Notes under the pieces: generated by a model
What the model was told of the DNA's origin: nothing
Databases searched by the model: none
The model's input: only the letters and a program-made list of their open reading frames with translations
Origin: Klebsiella aerogenes
Lineage (GTDB): Bacteria > Pseudomonadota > Gammaproteobacteria > Enterobacterales > Enterobacteriaceae
Assembly: GCA_029027985.1 (NCBI GenBank)
Contig: CP119076.1
Span: 1,240,001 to 1,304,000 of the forward strand
Reading direction: 5' to 3'
DNA: 64,000 bases
Shown: one piece after another, positions 29,597-40,126 of the stretch
Position numbering within the stretch: the first letter of the stretch is position 1
Layout: every line of letters starts with the position of its first letter
Program-made: the position numbers and the translations under genes

Positions 29597-30445
29597 CTAC
29601 TGCGCCGGCTCGATCGGCAAATCTGTCCGCGCGCCCCATTCACTCCATGAACCATCGTACAGGCAGACGCCGTTCACGCCGAGCGTCGTCAGCGCCAACA
29701 CCACGACCGCCGCCGTGACGCCGGAACCGCAGCTGGCGATAATCGGCCGTTCAAAATCAACACCCTGGCGAATAAAAATATCGTTCATCTCATCGACGGT
29801 TTTCAGCTCGCCGTTAATCACCAGATCGGTCCACGGCACGTTAAGCGCGCCGGGGATATGCCCGCGACGTAAGCCCGGACGCGGTTCATCGGCCAGGCCA
29901 TTAAAACGCGCCGCCGGGCGAGCATCAACGATCTGCGCCGATCCTTCGTGGCTGACCAGCAGTACGTCGGTTAAACGCTTGATCACCTCAGGATCGAAAT
30001 TGACGTCGAATTCGCCTTCCGCCAGTTGGGGTTCGCCTTGCTCCAGCGGCAGTTCGTCACGGCGCCAGCCTTCAAGGCCGCCTGCGACAATCGACACATT
30101 TTCGACGCCAAAGGTCCGCAACATCCACCAGGCGCGCGGCGCCGAGAAGAGATTGCCTTCGTCATACACCACCAGGTGTTTATCGCTGCTGACGCCAAGT
30201 TCGCGCATCGCGACGGCGAAGGTTTCCGCCCGCGGCATCATGTGCGGCAGCGGACTGGTGTGGTCGGACAGCGCTTCGATATCAAAAAAAACCGCGCCGG
30301 GAATATGTCCGGCGCGATATTCGGCCGTCATATCGCGCAACGCTTCCTGGCCTGCTGGCGCCATACGCGCATCAATAATTTGAATCTGCGGGTCGTCAAT
30401 ATGTTCCGCCAGCCAGTCGGCAGCGACAAAGAATGAGGTGGACAT
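29597..30445 (-). CDS. sseA: 3-mercaptopyruvate sulfurtransferase SseA
   Basis: Transfers sulfur from 3-mercaptopyruvate to cyanide or thiols. ATG at 30445 (MSTSFFVAADWLAEHIDD) has GGAGG eight bases upstream and gives 282 residues, close to E. coli SseA; the open frame continues nine codons further to a TTG. Two rhodanese domains are visible, and the C-terminal one carries the active-site loop CGSGVTA of mercaptopyruvate sulfurtransferases. It is divergent from yfhM. Confidence 0.96.
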   Translation of the reverse strand: MSTSFFVAADWLAEHIDDPQIQIIDARMAPAGQEALRDMTAEYRAGHIPGAVFFDIEALSDHTSPLPHMMPRAETFAVAMRELGVSSDKHLVVYDEGNLFSAPRAWWMLRTFGVENVSIVAGGLEGWRRDELPLEQGEPQLAEGEFDVNFDPEVIKRLTDVLLVSHEGSAQIVDARPAARFNGLADEPRPGLRRGHIPGALNVPWTDLVINGELKTVDEMNDIFIRQGVDFERPIIASCGSGVTAAVVVLALTTLGVNGVCLYDGSWSEWGARTDLPIEPAQ

Positions 30446-30649
30446 GAGTGCCTCCGTTTTATTATCCATCAATGAATTGTCGGCGTTTTAACCCAGGCTG
30501 ACAAGTTAAGGGCGCCGGAGTGGGGAGGCCGTCACGCTGTTTTCTGGTTCATCGGCCATTTCTATACTGGTAGCTGTTGGCAATCGTCGTCATAGCGCAT
30601 AATAAAACGTTATGAATGACATCAGGCTCTGGGCCGAGGGGTTAGAAGG

Positions 30650-33600
30650 ATGAAACCATTTCGTTTAGCGGCGCTATCGTTGGCGCTCCTTACCGCACTA
30701 TCATTGACCGGCTGCGATAACAGCGGCGAACCGCAGGCCGTTTCGGCCGCAGATAAAGGCACCGCGGCAGCGGAAAAGCCGGATAGCGCACAGCTGGCGA
30801 CGCTAAAAGAAAAAAGCCAGGGCAAAGCGCTGACGCTGCTTGACGCCTCCGAAGTGCAGCTCGACGGCGCGGCGACGCTGGTGCTTACGTTCTCTATTCC
30901 GCTGAAGCCGGATCAGGATTTTTCCCACAGCGTACATCTGGTCGACAAGAAAAGCGGCAAGGTGGATGGCGCGTGGGAGCTGGCGCCGAACCTGAAAGAG
31001 CTGCGCCTGCGCCATCTTGAGCCAAAGCGCGAGCTGATTGTCTCTGTGGATCCGACGCTGACGGCGCTAAACGAGGCGACTTTCGGCAGCCATTTTGAAA
31101 AAACGATCGCCACCCGCGATATTGCCCCAAGCGTGGGTTTCGCCAGCCGCGGCTCGCTGCTGCCGGGCAACGTCGTCGCCGGGCTGCCGGTGATGGCCCT
31201 CAACGTCGATAATGTTGACGTCAATTTCTTCCGTATTAAGCCGGAATCACTCTCTGCCTTCGTTAGCCAGTGGGAATACCGTAACTCATTAAGCAACTGG
31301 GAATCTGACGAACTGCTGAAAATGGCTGAGCTGGTTTATACCGGGCGTTTCGATCTGAATCCGGCGCGTAATACGCGTGAAAAGCTGCTGCTGCCGCTGA
31401 GCGACATTAAACCGCTCCAGCAGCCGGGTGTGTATGTGGCGGTGATGAACCCGGCAGGCCGCTACAGCTACAGCAATGCGGCGACGCTGTTTACCCTCAG
31501 CGACATCGGCGTCTCGGCGCACCGCTACCACAATCGGCTGGACGTTTTCACCCAGAGTCTGGAAAACGGCGCCGCGCAGTCGGGGATTGAGGTTCAACTG
31601 CTCAACGCCAAAGGGCAGACCCTGGCGCAAGCGAACAGCGATAGCCAGGGTCATGTCACCCTGCAAACCGATAAAGACGCGGCGCTGCTGCTGGCGCGCA
31701 AAGACGGGCAAACTACGCTGCTCGACCTCAAGCTGCCGGCGTTGGATCTGGCGGAATTCTCTATCGCCGGCGCGCCGGGCTATAGCAAACAGTTCTTTAT
31801 GTTCGGTCCGCGCGATCTGTATCGTCCTGGCGAAACGGTGATCCTTAACGCGCTGTTGCGTGACGGCGACGGTAAGCCGCTGGCGGAACAGCCGGTGAAG
31901 CTGGAAGTGGTGCAGCCGGATGGTCAGGTGATTCGTTCGCTGATGAGCAAGCCGGTCAACGGCCTGTATCAGTTTACTTACCCGCTCGATAGCGGCGCGG
32001 CGACGGGTATGTGGCATATCCGCGCCAGCACCGGCGACAACCAGCCGCGTGAGTGGGATTTCCACGTCGAAGATTTTATGCCGGAACGCATGGCGCTGAA
32101 CCTGACGCCGCAGGCTGCGCCGATTGCGCCGAATGCCGATGTGACTTTTGGCGTCAGCGGCGTCTATCTTTACGGCGCGCCGGCCAGCGGCAACCAGCTA
32201 CAGGGCAAATTGTTCCTGCGCCCGCTGCGTGATGCCGTCGCCGCGCTGCCGGGCTTCCAGTTTGGCGATATCGCTGAAGAGAATCTCTCCCGTAGCCTCG
32301 ATGAAGTCCAGATGACGCTGGATGAAAAAGGTCACGCTGAAGTCACGGCCGCCAGTCAGTGGCAGGATAGCCATTCGCCGCTGCAGGTGGTGCTGCAGGC
32401 CAGCCTACTGGAGTCCGGCGGTCGCCCGGTCACCCGTACCGTACAGCAGCCGATCTGGCCTGCCGATGCGCTGCCGGGGATCCGTCCGCAATTTACGTTG
32501 AAGGATGTTTACGACTACCGCACCGATACCACGGTAAAACAGCCAGTGGTCGATGAAAACAGCAACGCCGCCTTTGACATCGTTTATGCCGATGCCAAAG
32601 GCGAGAAAAAAGCGGTTTCCGGCCTGCAGGTGCGGCTGATCCGCGAGCGCCGCGATTACTACTGGAACTGGTCCGATAGCGAAGGCTGGCAGTCGCAGTT
32701 CGATCAAAAAGATCTGCCGGAGGGCGAGGCGTCGCTGGACCTGCAGGCCGGGCAGATCGGCAAAGTCAGCTTCCCGGTGGAATGGGGTTCGTATCGTCTG
32801 GAGGTGAAAGGTCCGGACGATGTGGTCAGTAGCGTGCGATTCTGGGCGGGCTATAGCTGGCAGGATAACAGTGAAGGCACCGGCGCGGCGCGTCCGGACC
32901 GGGTGACCATGAAGCTGGATAAGCCGAACTATAAACCGGGCGATACTATCAAGCTGCACATCGCCGCCCCGGCGGCGGGTAAAGGCTATGCGATGGTGGA
33001 ATCGAGCGAAGGGCCGCTATGGTGGCAGGAGATCGATGTCCCGGCCGACGGCATGGATCTGTCGATTCCGGTCGATAAAGCCTGGAATCGCCACGACCTT
33101 TATCTCAGCACCCTGGTGATCCGCCCGGGTGATAAATCGCGCTCGGCGACGCCGAAACGCGCGGTCGGTCTACTGCATCTACCGTTGGGCGATGAAAATC
33201 GCCGCCTGACGTTGGCGCTGGAAGCGCCGGAAAAAATGCGCCCGAACCAACCGCTGACGGTGAAGGTGAAGGTGAAAGCCAGCGTCAAAGAGGGTGAGGC
33301 GCCGAAACAGGTCAACGTCTTGCTCTCCGCGGTGGATAGCGGGGTGTTGAACATTACCGATTACGCCACGCCGGATCCGTGGAACGCTTTCTTTGGTCAG
33401 AAGCGCTACGGCGCGGATATCTATGATATCTACGGCCAGGTGATTGAAGGGCAGGGGCGTTTAGCCAACCTGCGCTTCGGCGGCGACGGCGATGAGCTAA
33501 AACGTGGTGGGAAACCGCCGGTCAATCACCTGACGATTATTGCCCAGCAGGCGCAGCCGGTGGTGCTTAACGATCAGGGCGAGGGGACTGTCACTTTGCC

Positions 33601-35596
33601 GATCGGTGATTTTAACGGTGAACTGCGGGTGATGGCGCAGGCCTGGACGGCAGACGACTTCGGCAGCAGCGAAGATAAAGTGGTGGTGGCCGCGCCGGTT
33701 ATCGCGGAATTGAATACCCCGCGCTTCCTTGCCAGCGGCGATGCTACACGGCTGGCGTTGGATCTCAGCAACCTGACGGATAAACCGCAAACCCTGCAGG
33801 TTAACCTTGCCGCCAGCGGGTTGCTGAAGCTGACCGATGGTCAATTGCCGCCGGTGCAGCTGGCGCCCGGCGCGCGTAGTACGCTATTCGTGCCGGTTAG
33901 CGCGTTAGCGGGCTTTGGCGATGGTCAGGTGAGCGCGACCATTAGCGGCCTGAGCTTACCGGGCGAAACCTTCGCGCCGCTGCAAAAGCAGTGGAAAATT
34001 GGCGTACGTCCGGCATTCCCGGCACAGACCATCAACAGCGGCGCGGTGCTGCAGCCGGGAGAAAGCTGGCAGGCGCCAGCGGCGCAAAGCCAGGGCTTCG
34101 CGCCGGAAACGCTGCAGGGCCAACTGGTGTTCAGCGGCAAACCGCCGTTGAATCTGGCCCGCTATATCCGCGATCTGAAAGCCTATCCTTACGGCTGCCT
34201 TGAGCAGACCGCCAGTGGTCTGTTCCCGTCGCTGTACACCAACGCGGCGCAGCTAAAAGCGTTGGGCATCAGCGGCGATAGCGATGAAAAACGTCGTGCG
34301 GCGGTTGATGTCGGTATCTCGCGTCTGTTGCAGATGCAGCTGGAAAACGGCGGTTTTGCGCTGTGGGACAAAGAAGGTCCGGAAGAATACTGGTTGACTG
34401 CCTACGCCATGGATTTCCTTGTCCGCGCGGGCGAGCAGGGCTATAGCGTGCCGGTTAACGCCATCAACAAGGGGAACGAGCGTCTGCTGCGCTATCTGCA
34501 GGAGCCGGGCTTGATGACCGTGCGCTACAGCGATGATGCGCAGGCCAGCCGTTTTGCCGCTCAGGCTTATGCCGCGCTGGTGCTGGCGCGTCAGCAAAAA
34601 GCGCCGCTTGGCGCGCTGCGTGAAATCTGGGGTCGTCACGATCAGGCGCGTTCCGGCCTGCCGCTGCTACAGCTCGGTATTGCGCTGAAAACCATGGGGG
34701 ACGCGCCGCGCGGCGATGAGGCCATGAAGCTGGCGGTCGCGACGCCGCGTAAAGATGAGAACCGCTGGTTGGGCGATTACGGCAGCGCGCTACGCGATGA
34801 CGCGTTGAAACTGGCGCTGCTGGAAGAGAACAAGCTGTTGCCGGATGTGCAAAATCAGCTGTTGAGCAGTTTGTCGGAAGAGGCTTACGGCCAGCGCTGG
34901 CTGTCGACTCAGGAAACCAACGCGCTGTTCCTGGCCGGGCGCACGCTCGCGGATCTGCCGGGCAACTGGCAGGCGCAAACGTCGCTGCAGGCGGAACCGC
35001 TTTCCGGCGATAAAGCGCAAACCCGCAATCTTAACGGCGATCGGCTGGCGGCGTTGCAGGTGAGCAACACTGGTAACCAGCCGCTGTGGCTGCGTCTGGA
35101 CAGCAGCGGTTACCCACAAAGCGCGCCGCAGCCAGGCGGCAACGTGCTGGGTATTGAACGAACGATTTTCGATACCCAGGGCCAGCAGAAGTCGCTTGCG
35201 GCGTTGCGCAGCGGGGAATTGGTGCTGGTGAAGCTGGAAGTGACCGCCAAACGTAATGTCCCTGATGCGCTGGTGGTGGATCTGCTGCCGGCTGGGCTGG
35301 AGCTGGAAAACCAAAATCTGGCCGCCAGCAGCGCCAGTCTGCAGGAAAACGGCGAAGCGGTACAAAACTTGTTGAATCAGATGCAGCAGGCGGATATTCA
35401 GCATATTGAGTTCCGCGACGACCGTTTTGTCGCCGCCGTCGCCATCAATGAGGGCCAGCCGGTGACGCTGGTCTATCTGGCGCGCGCGGTGACGCCGGGT
35501 ACCTATCAGGTACCGCAGCCGCAAGTCGAATCGATGTATGTGCCGCAGTGGCGGGCAACAGGAGCGGCCAGCGGCCCGCTGACCGTGACGCCATAA
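30650..35596 (+). CDS. yfhM: Bacterial alpha-2-macroglobulin YfhM
   Basis: Periplasmic lipoprotein that traps proteases. The 1648 residues start with a lipoprotein signal (LLTALSLTGCDNSGE, lipobox cysteine at about 24). MG-type beta domains follow, and the thioester motif CLEQ lies at residues 1183-1186 (YPYGCLEQTASG) before the thioester-domain helices. The residue after the signal cysteine is Asp, which in the Lol rule favours retention in the inner membrane. pbpC begins directly after its stop codon, an arrangement known across many bacteria. Confidence 0.95.
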   Translation: MKPFRLAALSLALLTALSLTGCDNSGEPQAVSAADKGTAAAEKPDSAQLATLKEKSQGKALTLLDASEVQLDGAATLVLTFSIPLKPDQDFSHSVHLVDKKSGKVDGAWELAPNLKELRLRHLEPKRELIVSVDPTLTALNEATFGSHFEKTIATRDIAPSVGFASRGSLLPGNVVAGLPVMALNVDNVDVNFFRIKPESLSAFVSQWEYRNSLSNWESDELLKMAELVYTGRFDLNPARNTREKLLLPLSDIKPLQQPGVYVAVMNPAGRYSYSNAATLFTLSDIGVSAHRYHNRLDVFTQSLENGAAQSGIEVQLLNAKGQTLAQANSDSQGHVTLQTDKDAALLLARKDGQTTLLDLKLPALDLAEFSIAGAPGYSKQFFMFGPRDLYRPGETVILNALLRDGDGKPLAEQPVKLEVVQPDGQVIRSLMSKPVNGLYQFTYPLDSGAATGMWHIRASTGDNQPREWDFHVEDFMPERMALNLTPQAAPIAPNADVTFGVSGVYLYGAPASGNQLQGKLFLRPLRDAVAALPGFQFGDIAEENLSRSLDEVQMTLDEKGHAEVTAASQWQDSHSPLQVVLQASLLESGGRPVTRTVQQPIWPADALPGIRPQFTLKDVYDYRTDTTVKQPVVDENSNAAFDIVYADAKGEKKAVSGLQVRLIRERRDYYWNWSDSEGWQSQFDQKDLPEGEASLDLQAGQIGKVSFPVEWGSYRLEVKGPDDVVSSVRFWAGYSWQDNSEGTGAARPDRVTMKLDKPNYKPGDTIKLHIAAPAAGKGYAMVESSEGPLWWQEIDVPADGMDLSIPVDKAWNRHDLYLSTLVIRPGDKSRSATPKRAVGLLHLPLGDENRRLTLALEAPEKMRPNQPLTVKVKVKASVKEGEAPKQVNVLLSAVDSGVLNITDYATPDPWNAFFGQKRYGADIYDIYGQVIEGQGRLANLRFGGDGDELKRGGKPPVNHLTIIAQQAQPVVLNDQGEGTVTLPIGDFNGELRVMAQAWTADDFGSSEDKVVVAAPVIAELNTPRFLASGDATRLALDLSNLTDKPQTLQVNLAASGLLKLTDGQLPPVQLAPGARSTLFVPVSALAGFGDGQVSATISGLSLPGETFAPLQKQWKIGVRPAFPAQTINSGAVLQPGESWQAPAAQSQGFAPETLQGQLVFSGKPPLNLARYIRDLKAYPYGCLEQTASGLFPSLYTNAAQLKALGISGDSDEKRRAAVDVGISRLLQMQLENGGFALWDKEGPEEYWLTAYAMDFLVRAGEQGYSVPVNAINKGNERLLRYLQEPGLMTVRYSDDAQASRFAAQAYAALVLARQQKAPLGALREIWGRHDQARSGLPLLQLGIALKTMGDAPRGDEAMKLAVATPRKDENRWLGDYGSALRDDALKLALLEENKLLPDVQNQLLSSLSEEAYGQRWLSTQETNALFLAGRTLADLPGNWQAQTSLQAEPLSGDKAQTRNLNGDRLAALQVSNTGNQPLWLRLDSSGYPQSAPQPGGNVLGIERTIFDTQGQQKSLAALRSGELVLVKLEVTAKRNVPDALVVDLLPAGLELENQNLAASSASLQENGEAVQNLLNQMQQADIQHIEFRDDRFVAAVAINEGQPVTLVYLARAVTPGTYQVPQPQVESMYVPQWRATGAASGPLTVTP

Positions 35597-37921
35597 ATGC
35601 GGCTATTGAGTCGGATAAAACGCCGCTGGCGCTGGCTGGCGGCGTTTATTTTTCTGCTGTGGCTGGCGGTGCTGACGGCCGATCGTCTGTGGCCGTTGCC
35701 GCTGCATGAGGTCACGCCCGCCCGCGTAGTGGTAGCGGAAGACGGTACGCCGCTGTGGCGCTTTGCCGATGCGCAGGGCGTCTGGCGTTACCCGGTGACC
35801 ATCGCCGACGTCTCGCCGCGCTATCTGCAGGCGCTTATCCAGTATGAAGACCGCTGGTTCTGGAAGCATCCAGGGGTCAACCCTTTCGCCGTAATGCGCG
35901 CCGCGTGGCAGGATCTCACTTCCGGGCGGGTCATCTCTGGCGGCAGCACTCTCACCATGCAGGTAGCGCGTCTGCTCGATCCGCATCCGAAAACCTTCGG
36001 CGGCAAGCTGCGCCAGCTGTGGCGGGCGTTGCAACTGGAGTGGCATCTGTCAAAAAGCGATATTCTCACGCTGTATCTGAATCGCGCGCCGTTTGGCGGC
36101 ACTTTACAGGGGATCGGCGCGGCCAGTTGGGCCTATCTCGGTAAACCGCCCGCACAGCTCAGCTATGGCGAAGCGGCGCTGCTGGCGGTGCTGCCGCAGG
36201 CGCCCAGCCGCTTACGCCCGGACCGCTGGCCGCAGCGGGCGCAGGCCGCGCGCGATAAGGTGCTGGAGCGCATGCTCAGCCAGGGCGTCTGGCCGCAGCG
36301 AGCGGTGAAAGAAGCCATTGAAGAACCGGTGTGGCTGTTTCCGCGCCAGATGCCGCAGCTGGCGCCGCTCTTCGCGCGCCGCGCGTTGGCGACTGGCCGC
36401 GGCGAAAAGGTGGTGACGACCCTGGACGCCGGGCTTCAGCGCCAGCTCGAAGATCTGGCGCTGAACTGGAAATCGCGCCTGCCGCCGCGCAGCTCGCTGG
36501 CGATAGTCGTCGTCGATCATACGGATATGAAAGTTCGCGGCTGGGTGGGGTCGGCGGATATTAACGACGATAGCCGCTTTGGCCATATTGATATGGTCTC
36601 GGTGGTCCGCTCGCCGGGATCGGTGCTGAAACCGTTTGTTTACGCCATGGCGATGGATGAAGGGCTGATTCATCCGGCTTCGTTATTACAGGATGTTCCG
36701 CGCCGTTTTAGCGACTACCGACCCGGTAATTTTGATAGCGGTTTTCATGGCCCGGTGAGCGCCAGCGAAGCGCTGGTACGCTCGCTGAATCTTCCGGCGG
36801 TGCAGGTGCTTGAAGCCTATGGGCCAAAACGCTTTGCGGCTAATTTACATAATGCCGGGCTGCCGCTGATGTTGCCTGCCGGCGCGGAGCCTAATCTGTC
36901 ATTGATCCTCGGCGGCGCAGGGGCGCGGCTGAAGGATATTGTCGCGGCGTATAGCGCTTTTGCCCGTCACGGTAAGGCCGCGCGGCTGCGTATTAAACCC
37001 GACGATCCGCTGGTGGAAAGGGCGCTGATGTCGCCTGGGGCGGCGTGGATCACCCGGCGCATTCTTGCTGGCGAGGCGCAGCCGTTGCCTGACGCGTCGT
37101 TGCCGCAAACGGTGCCGTTGGCGTGGAAAACCGGCACCAGCTATGGCTATCGCGATGCGTGGGCGGTGGGTCTCAACGCGCGTTATCTGATTGGCATCTG
37201 GACCGGGCGACCAGACGGCACGCCGGTGGTGGGGCAGTTTGGTTTCGCCAGCGCCGTACCGTTGCTGAATCAGGTCAACAATATGCTGCTGGCGCGCCCG
37301 GCAATGAGCCGCGGCGGGTTACCGGTCGACCCGCGCCCTGAGACGGTCAGCCGTGGAAGCATCTGCTGGCCCGGCGGACAGGATCTGCCGGTTGGTGATA
37401 GCAACTGCCGCCGACGTTTAGCCACCTGGCTACTGGAAGAGAGCCAGCCGCCGACCTTGCTGCTGCCGGGGCAGGAGGGCGTGCGCGGGATCCGCTTCCC
37501 GCTATGGCGTAATGAACAAGGCGAGCGGGTGGCAGCGGATTGCCCCGGCGCGACGGAAGCGCATGTCGATGTCTGGCCGCTGCCGCTAGAGCCATGGCTA
37601 CCGGCCAGCGAACGGCGTCGCGCGCGTCTGGGACCGGCATCGAAGGCGTGTCCGCCGCTGCAAACTCAGGATGCCGCGCCGCTGGTGCTGTCTGGCATCC
37701 GTGAAGGCGCGGTGATTAAACGTCTGCCGGGCGAGGCGCGGGTGATGTTGCCGCTGCAAACGACCGGCGGGGAGGGACGCCGCTGGTGGTTTATTAACGG
37801 CGAACCCTTAGACGCGGACAGCGCGAGGACAACCCTTACGCTGGAGAAACCTGGCGAGTGGCAGCTGGTGGTGATGGATGAAACAGGGCAAACGGCGGCG
37901 GCGAATTTCACCCTACAGTAA
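35597..37921 (+). CDS. pbpC: Penicillin-binding protein 1C
   Basis: Bifunctional class A PBP of 774 residues: an N-terminal membrane anchor (about 13-28), a GT51 glycosyltransferase domain with EDRWFWKHPGVNP and ISGGSTLTMQVARLL, a transpeptidase domain with SxxK in SPGSVLKPF and KTG in AWKTGTSYGYRD, and the C-terminal BiPBP_C domain. It joins the yfhM stop with no spacer, so the two are certainly cotranscribed. The accepted idea is that PBP1C repairs the wall where YfhM meets attacking proteases. Confidence 0.96.
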   Translation: MRLLSRIKRRWRWLAAFIFLLWLAVLTADRLWPLPLHEVTPARVVVAEDGTPLWRFADAQGVWRYPVTIADVSPRYLQALIQYEDRWFWKHPGVNPFAVMRAAWQDLTSGRVISGGSTLTMQVARLLDPHPKTFGGKLRQLWRALQLEWHLSKSDILTLYLNRAPFGGTLQGIGAASWAYLGKPPAQLSYGEAALLAVLPQAPSRLRPDRWPQRAQAARDKVLERMLSQGVWPQRAVKEAIEEPVWLFPRQMPQLAPLFARRALATGRGEKVVTTLDAGLQRQLEDLALNWKSRLPPRSSLAIVVVDHTDMKVRGWVGSADINDDSRFGHIDMVSVVRSPGSVLKPFVYAMAMDEGLIHPASLLQDVPRRFSDYRPGNFDSGFHGPVSASEALVRSLNLPAVQVLEAYGPKRFAANLHNAGLPLMLPAGAEPNLSLILGGAGARLKDIVAAYSAFARHGKAARLRIKPDDPLVERALMSPGAAWITRRILAGEAQPLPDASLPQTVPLAWKTGTSYGYRDAWAVGLNARYLIGIWTGRPDGTPVVGQFGFASAVPLLNQVNNMLLARPAMSRGGLPVDPRPETVSRGSICWPGGQDLPVGDSNCRRRLATWLLEESQPPTLLLPGQEGVRGIRFPLWRNEQGERVAADCPGATEAHVDVWPLPLEPWLPASERRRARLGPASKACPPLQTQDAAPLVLSGIREGAVIKRLPGEARVMLPLQTTGGEGRRWWFINGEPLDADSARTTLTLEKPGEWQLVVMDETGQTAAANFTLQ

Positions 37922-38080
37922 CGGGGTGAATCTATTGTTGGCGGTTTGTGTTGCTAATACTCATCTTATTTTAACAAAATGTTACCTTCATCCGTAGGCA
38001 TCGCCGACGTTGCTCATTATAATGCGCGCCAGGCCATACGATCGTATGCGCGACAACAGAACATTTAATTAGAGGTAATC

Positions 38081-38512
38081 ATGGCTATTGAACGTACTTT
38101 TTCCATCATTAAACCAAACGCGGTGGCAAAAAACGTTATTGGCGGCATCTTTTCTCGCTTTGAAGCTGCAGGGTTCAAAATCGTCGGCACCAAAATGCTG
38201 CATCTGACCGTTGAACAGGCTCGCGGTTTCTATGCTGAGCACGAAGGTCGTCCGTTCTTCGACGGTTTGGTTGAGTTCATGACTTCCGGCCCGATCGTGG
38301 TTTCCGTACTGGAAGGCGAAAACGCAGTGCAGCGTCACCGTGACCTGCTGGGCGCCACCAACCCGGACAACGCGCTGGCAGGTACTCTGCGCGCTGACTA
38401 CGCGGACAGCTTCACCGAGAACGGCACCCACGGTTCCGACTCTGTAGAATCCGCTGCGCGCGAGATCGCTTACTTCTTCGCAGAAGGCGAAGTGTGCCCA
38501 CGTACCCGCTAA
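38081..38512 (+). CDS. ndk: Nucleoside diphosphate kinase
   Basis: Exchanges the terminal phosphate between nucleoside di- and triphosphates through a phosphohistidine. The 143 residues equal E. coli Ndk; the active His is in the signature [12 protein letters not shown] and the N-terminal motif [12 protein letters not shown] is intact. A GAGG ribosome site precedes the ATG. A TATAAT at about 38018-38023 is a possible -10. Confidence 0.98.
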   Translation: MAIERTFSIIKPNAVAKNVIGGIFSRFEAAGFKIVGTKMLHLTVEQARGFYAEHEGRPFFDGLVEFMTSGPIVVSVLEGENAVQRHRDLLGATNPDNALAGTLRADYADSFTENGTHGSDSVESAAREIAYFFAEGEVCPRTR

Positions 38513-38597
38513 GGGCACGTTTACACTTTATTTAGCGAAATTTAGCGAATGCCGCGTGCAGAAGTGGCATCCATGCGCCAGAATTTGTAGAATATAG

Positions 38598-38638
38598 CGT
38601 CCCCGGACGAGCAGCCGCTCTCCGGGGCGTTTCTTTTT
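38598..38638 (+). terminator. Intrinsic terminator after ndk
   Basis: CGTCCCCGG and CCGGGGCG form the stem, followed by TTTCTTTTT. It lies between ndk and rlmN, so rlmN must have its own start signals downstream. Confidence 0.8.
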
Positions 38639-38685
38639 CAACCCACCTGGGGCCATAACGTGTAATAACGAGGCCGGAATTAACT

Positions 38686-39852
38686 ATGTCTGAACAAATT
38701 GTCACACCTGATACCGCCGCTCTGACGGTGCCGAACAAAGATGCCAAAATTAACCTGCTGGATTTAAACCGTCAGCAGATGCGCGAGTTTTTCAAAAACA
38801 TGGGCGAAAAGCCTTTCCGCGCCGATCAGGTGATGAAATGGATGTATCACTACTGCTGCGATGACTTTGATGAGATGACCGACATCAACAAAGTCCTGCG
38901 CGGTAAATTGAAGGAAGTGGCGGAGATCCGCGCGCCGGAAGTCGTCGAAGAGCAGCGCTCCAGCGACGGCACCATCAAATGGGCGATTGCCGTTGGCGAT
39001 CAGCGCGTTGAGACGGTATACATCCCGGAAGACGACCGCGCGACCCTGTGTGTCTCTTCACAGGTCGGCTGCGCGCTGGAATGTAAATTCTGCTCCACCG
39101 CTCAGCAGGGCTTTAACCGCAACCTGCGTGTTTCTGAAATTATCGGCCAGGTCTGGCGCGCGGCGAAAATCGTCGGCGCGGTGAAGACCACCGGCGTGCG
39201 TCCGATCACCAACGTGGTGATGATGGGGATGGGCGAGCCGCTGCTGAACCTTAACAACGTGGTTCCGGCGATGGAAATCATGCTGGACGATTTCGGTTTT
39301 GGTCTTTCCAAACGTCGTGTGACCCTGTCGACTTCCGGCGTGGTTCCGGCGCTGGATAAACTCGGCGATATGATCGACGTCGCGCTGGCGATTTCCCTGC
39401 ACGCGCCGAACGACACCATCCGCGACGAGATTGTACCGATCAACAAAAAGTACAACATCGAGACCTTCCTGAACTCGGTACGCGGCTATATTTCGAAGTC
39501 CAACGCCAATCAGGGCCGCGTGACCATCGAGTACGTCATGCTGGATCACGTCAACGATGGTACCGAGCACGCCCACGAACTGGCGGCGCTGCTGAAGGAT
39601 ACGCCGTGTAAGATCAACCTGATCCCATGGAACCCGTTCCCGGGCGCACCGTATGGTCGTAGCTCCAACAGCCGCATCGACCGTTTCTCCAAAGTACTGA
39701 TGGAGTACGGCTTCACCACTATCGTGCGTAAAACCCGCGGCGACGATATCGATGCTGCCTGCGGCCAGCTGGCGGGCGATGTCATCGACCGTACCAAGCG
39801 TACGCTGCGTAAGCGTATGCAGGGTGAAGCGATCGACGTGAAAGCCGTCTGA
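38686..39852 (+). CDS. rlmN: Dual-specificity 23S rRNA/tRNA m2A methyltransferase RlmN
   Basis: Radical-SAM enzyme that methylates C2 of A2503 in 23S rRNA and A37 in some tRNAs. The 388 residues hold the cluster motif CxxxCxxC (CALECKFC, cysteines at about 129, 133 and 136) and the C-terminal cysteine that forms the covalent intermediate ([13 protein letters not shown]). The [10 protein letters not shown] motif contacts SAM. A gene order rlmN-rodZ-ispG-hisS is standard in enterobacteria. Confidence 0.97.
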   Translation: MSEQIVTPDTAALTVPNKDAKINLLDLNRQQMREFFKNMGEKPFRADQVMKWMYHYCCDDFDEMTDINKVLRGKLKEVAEIRAPEVVEEQRSSDGTIKWAIAVGDQRVETVYIPEDDRATLCVSSQVGCALECKFCSTAQQGFNRNLRVSEIIGQVWRAAKIVGAVKTTGVRPITNVVMMGMGEPLLNLNNVVPAMEIMLDDFGFGLSKRRVTLSTSGVVPALDKLGDMIDVALAISLHAPNDTIRDEIVPINKKYNIETFLNSVRGYISKSNANQGRVTIEYVMLDHVNDGTEHAHELAALLKDTPCKINLIPWNPFPGAPYGRSSNSRIDRFSKVLMEYGFTTIVRKTRGDDIDAACGQLAGDVIDRTKRTLRKRMQGEAIDVKAV

Positions 39853-39858
39853 TAAGTT

Positions 39859-39894
39859 ATGCAGCGCACCGCTTTTGTCGTGCGCTGCATATTT
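39859..39894 (+). terminator. Perfect 11-bp hairpin after rlmN
   Basis: ATGCAGCGCAC and GTGCGCTGCAT pair perfectly around a 10-base loop (CGCTTTTGTC), six bases after the rlmN stop codon. ATTTATG follows, a weak T tract, so termination is likely but not certain. The remaining 230 bp up to rodZ contain no gene that I can support and probably hold the rodZ promoter. Confidence 0.65.
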
Positions 39895-40126
39895 ATGTCG
39901 AATTATCAGGCGAAATACGCTGATTCGGTTAATAATTACGGTGCGTTTTTGTCGACTTTGAGGCAGTATGTAGCGGTACAACAACCGCTTAGCATTCAAT
40001 ATTGATAAGTCTCTGTGATAGTCGCCCGGACAGTCTTATACTGTCGGCTGACGTTGAGCAGTGTCTCGCGGCGCAGGCTCTTTCCCGCGCTGAACTTTAA
40101 ATTTCACGTACCAGTAGTTGTAGCGA

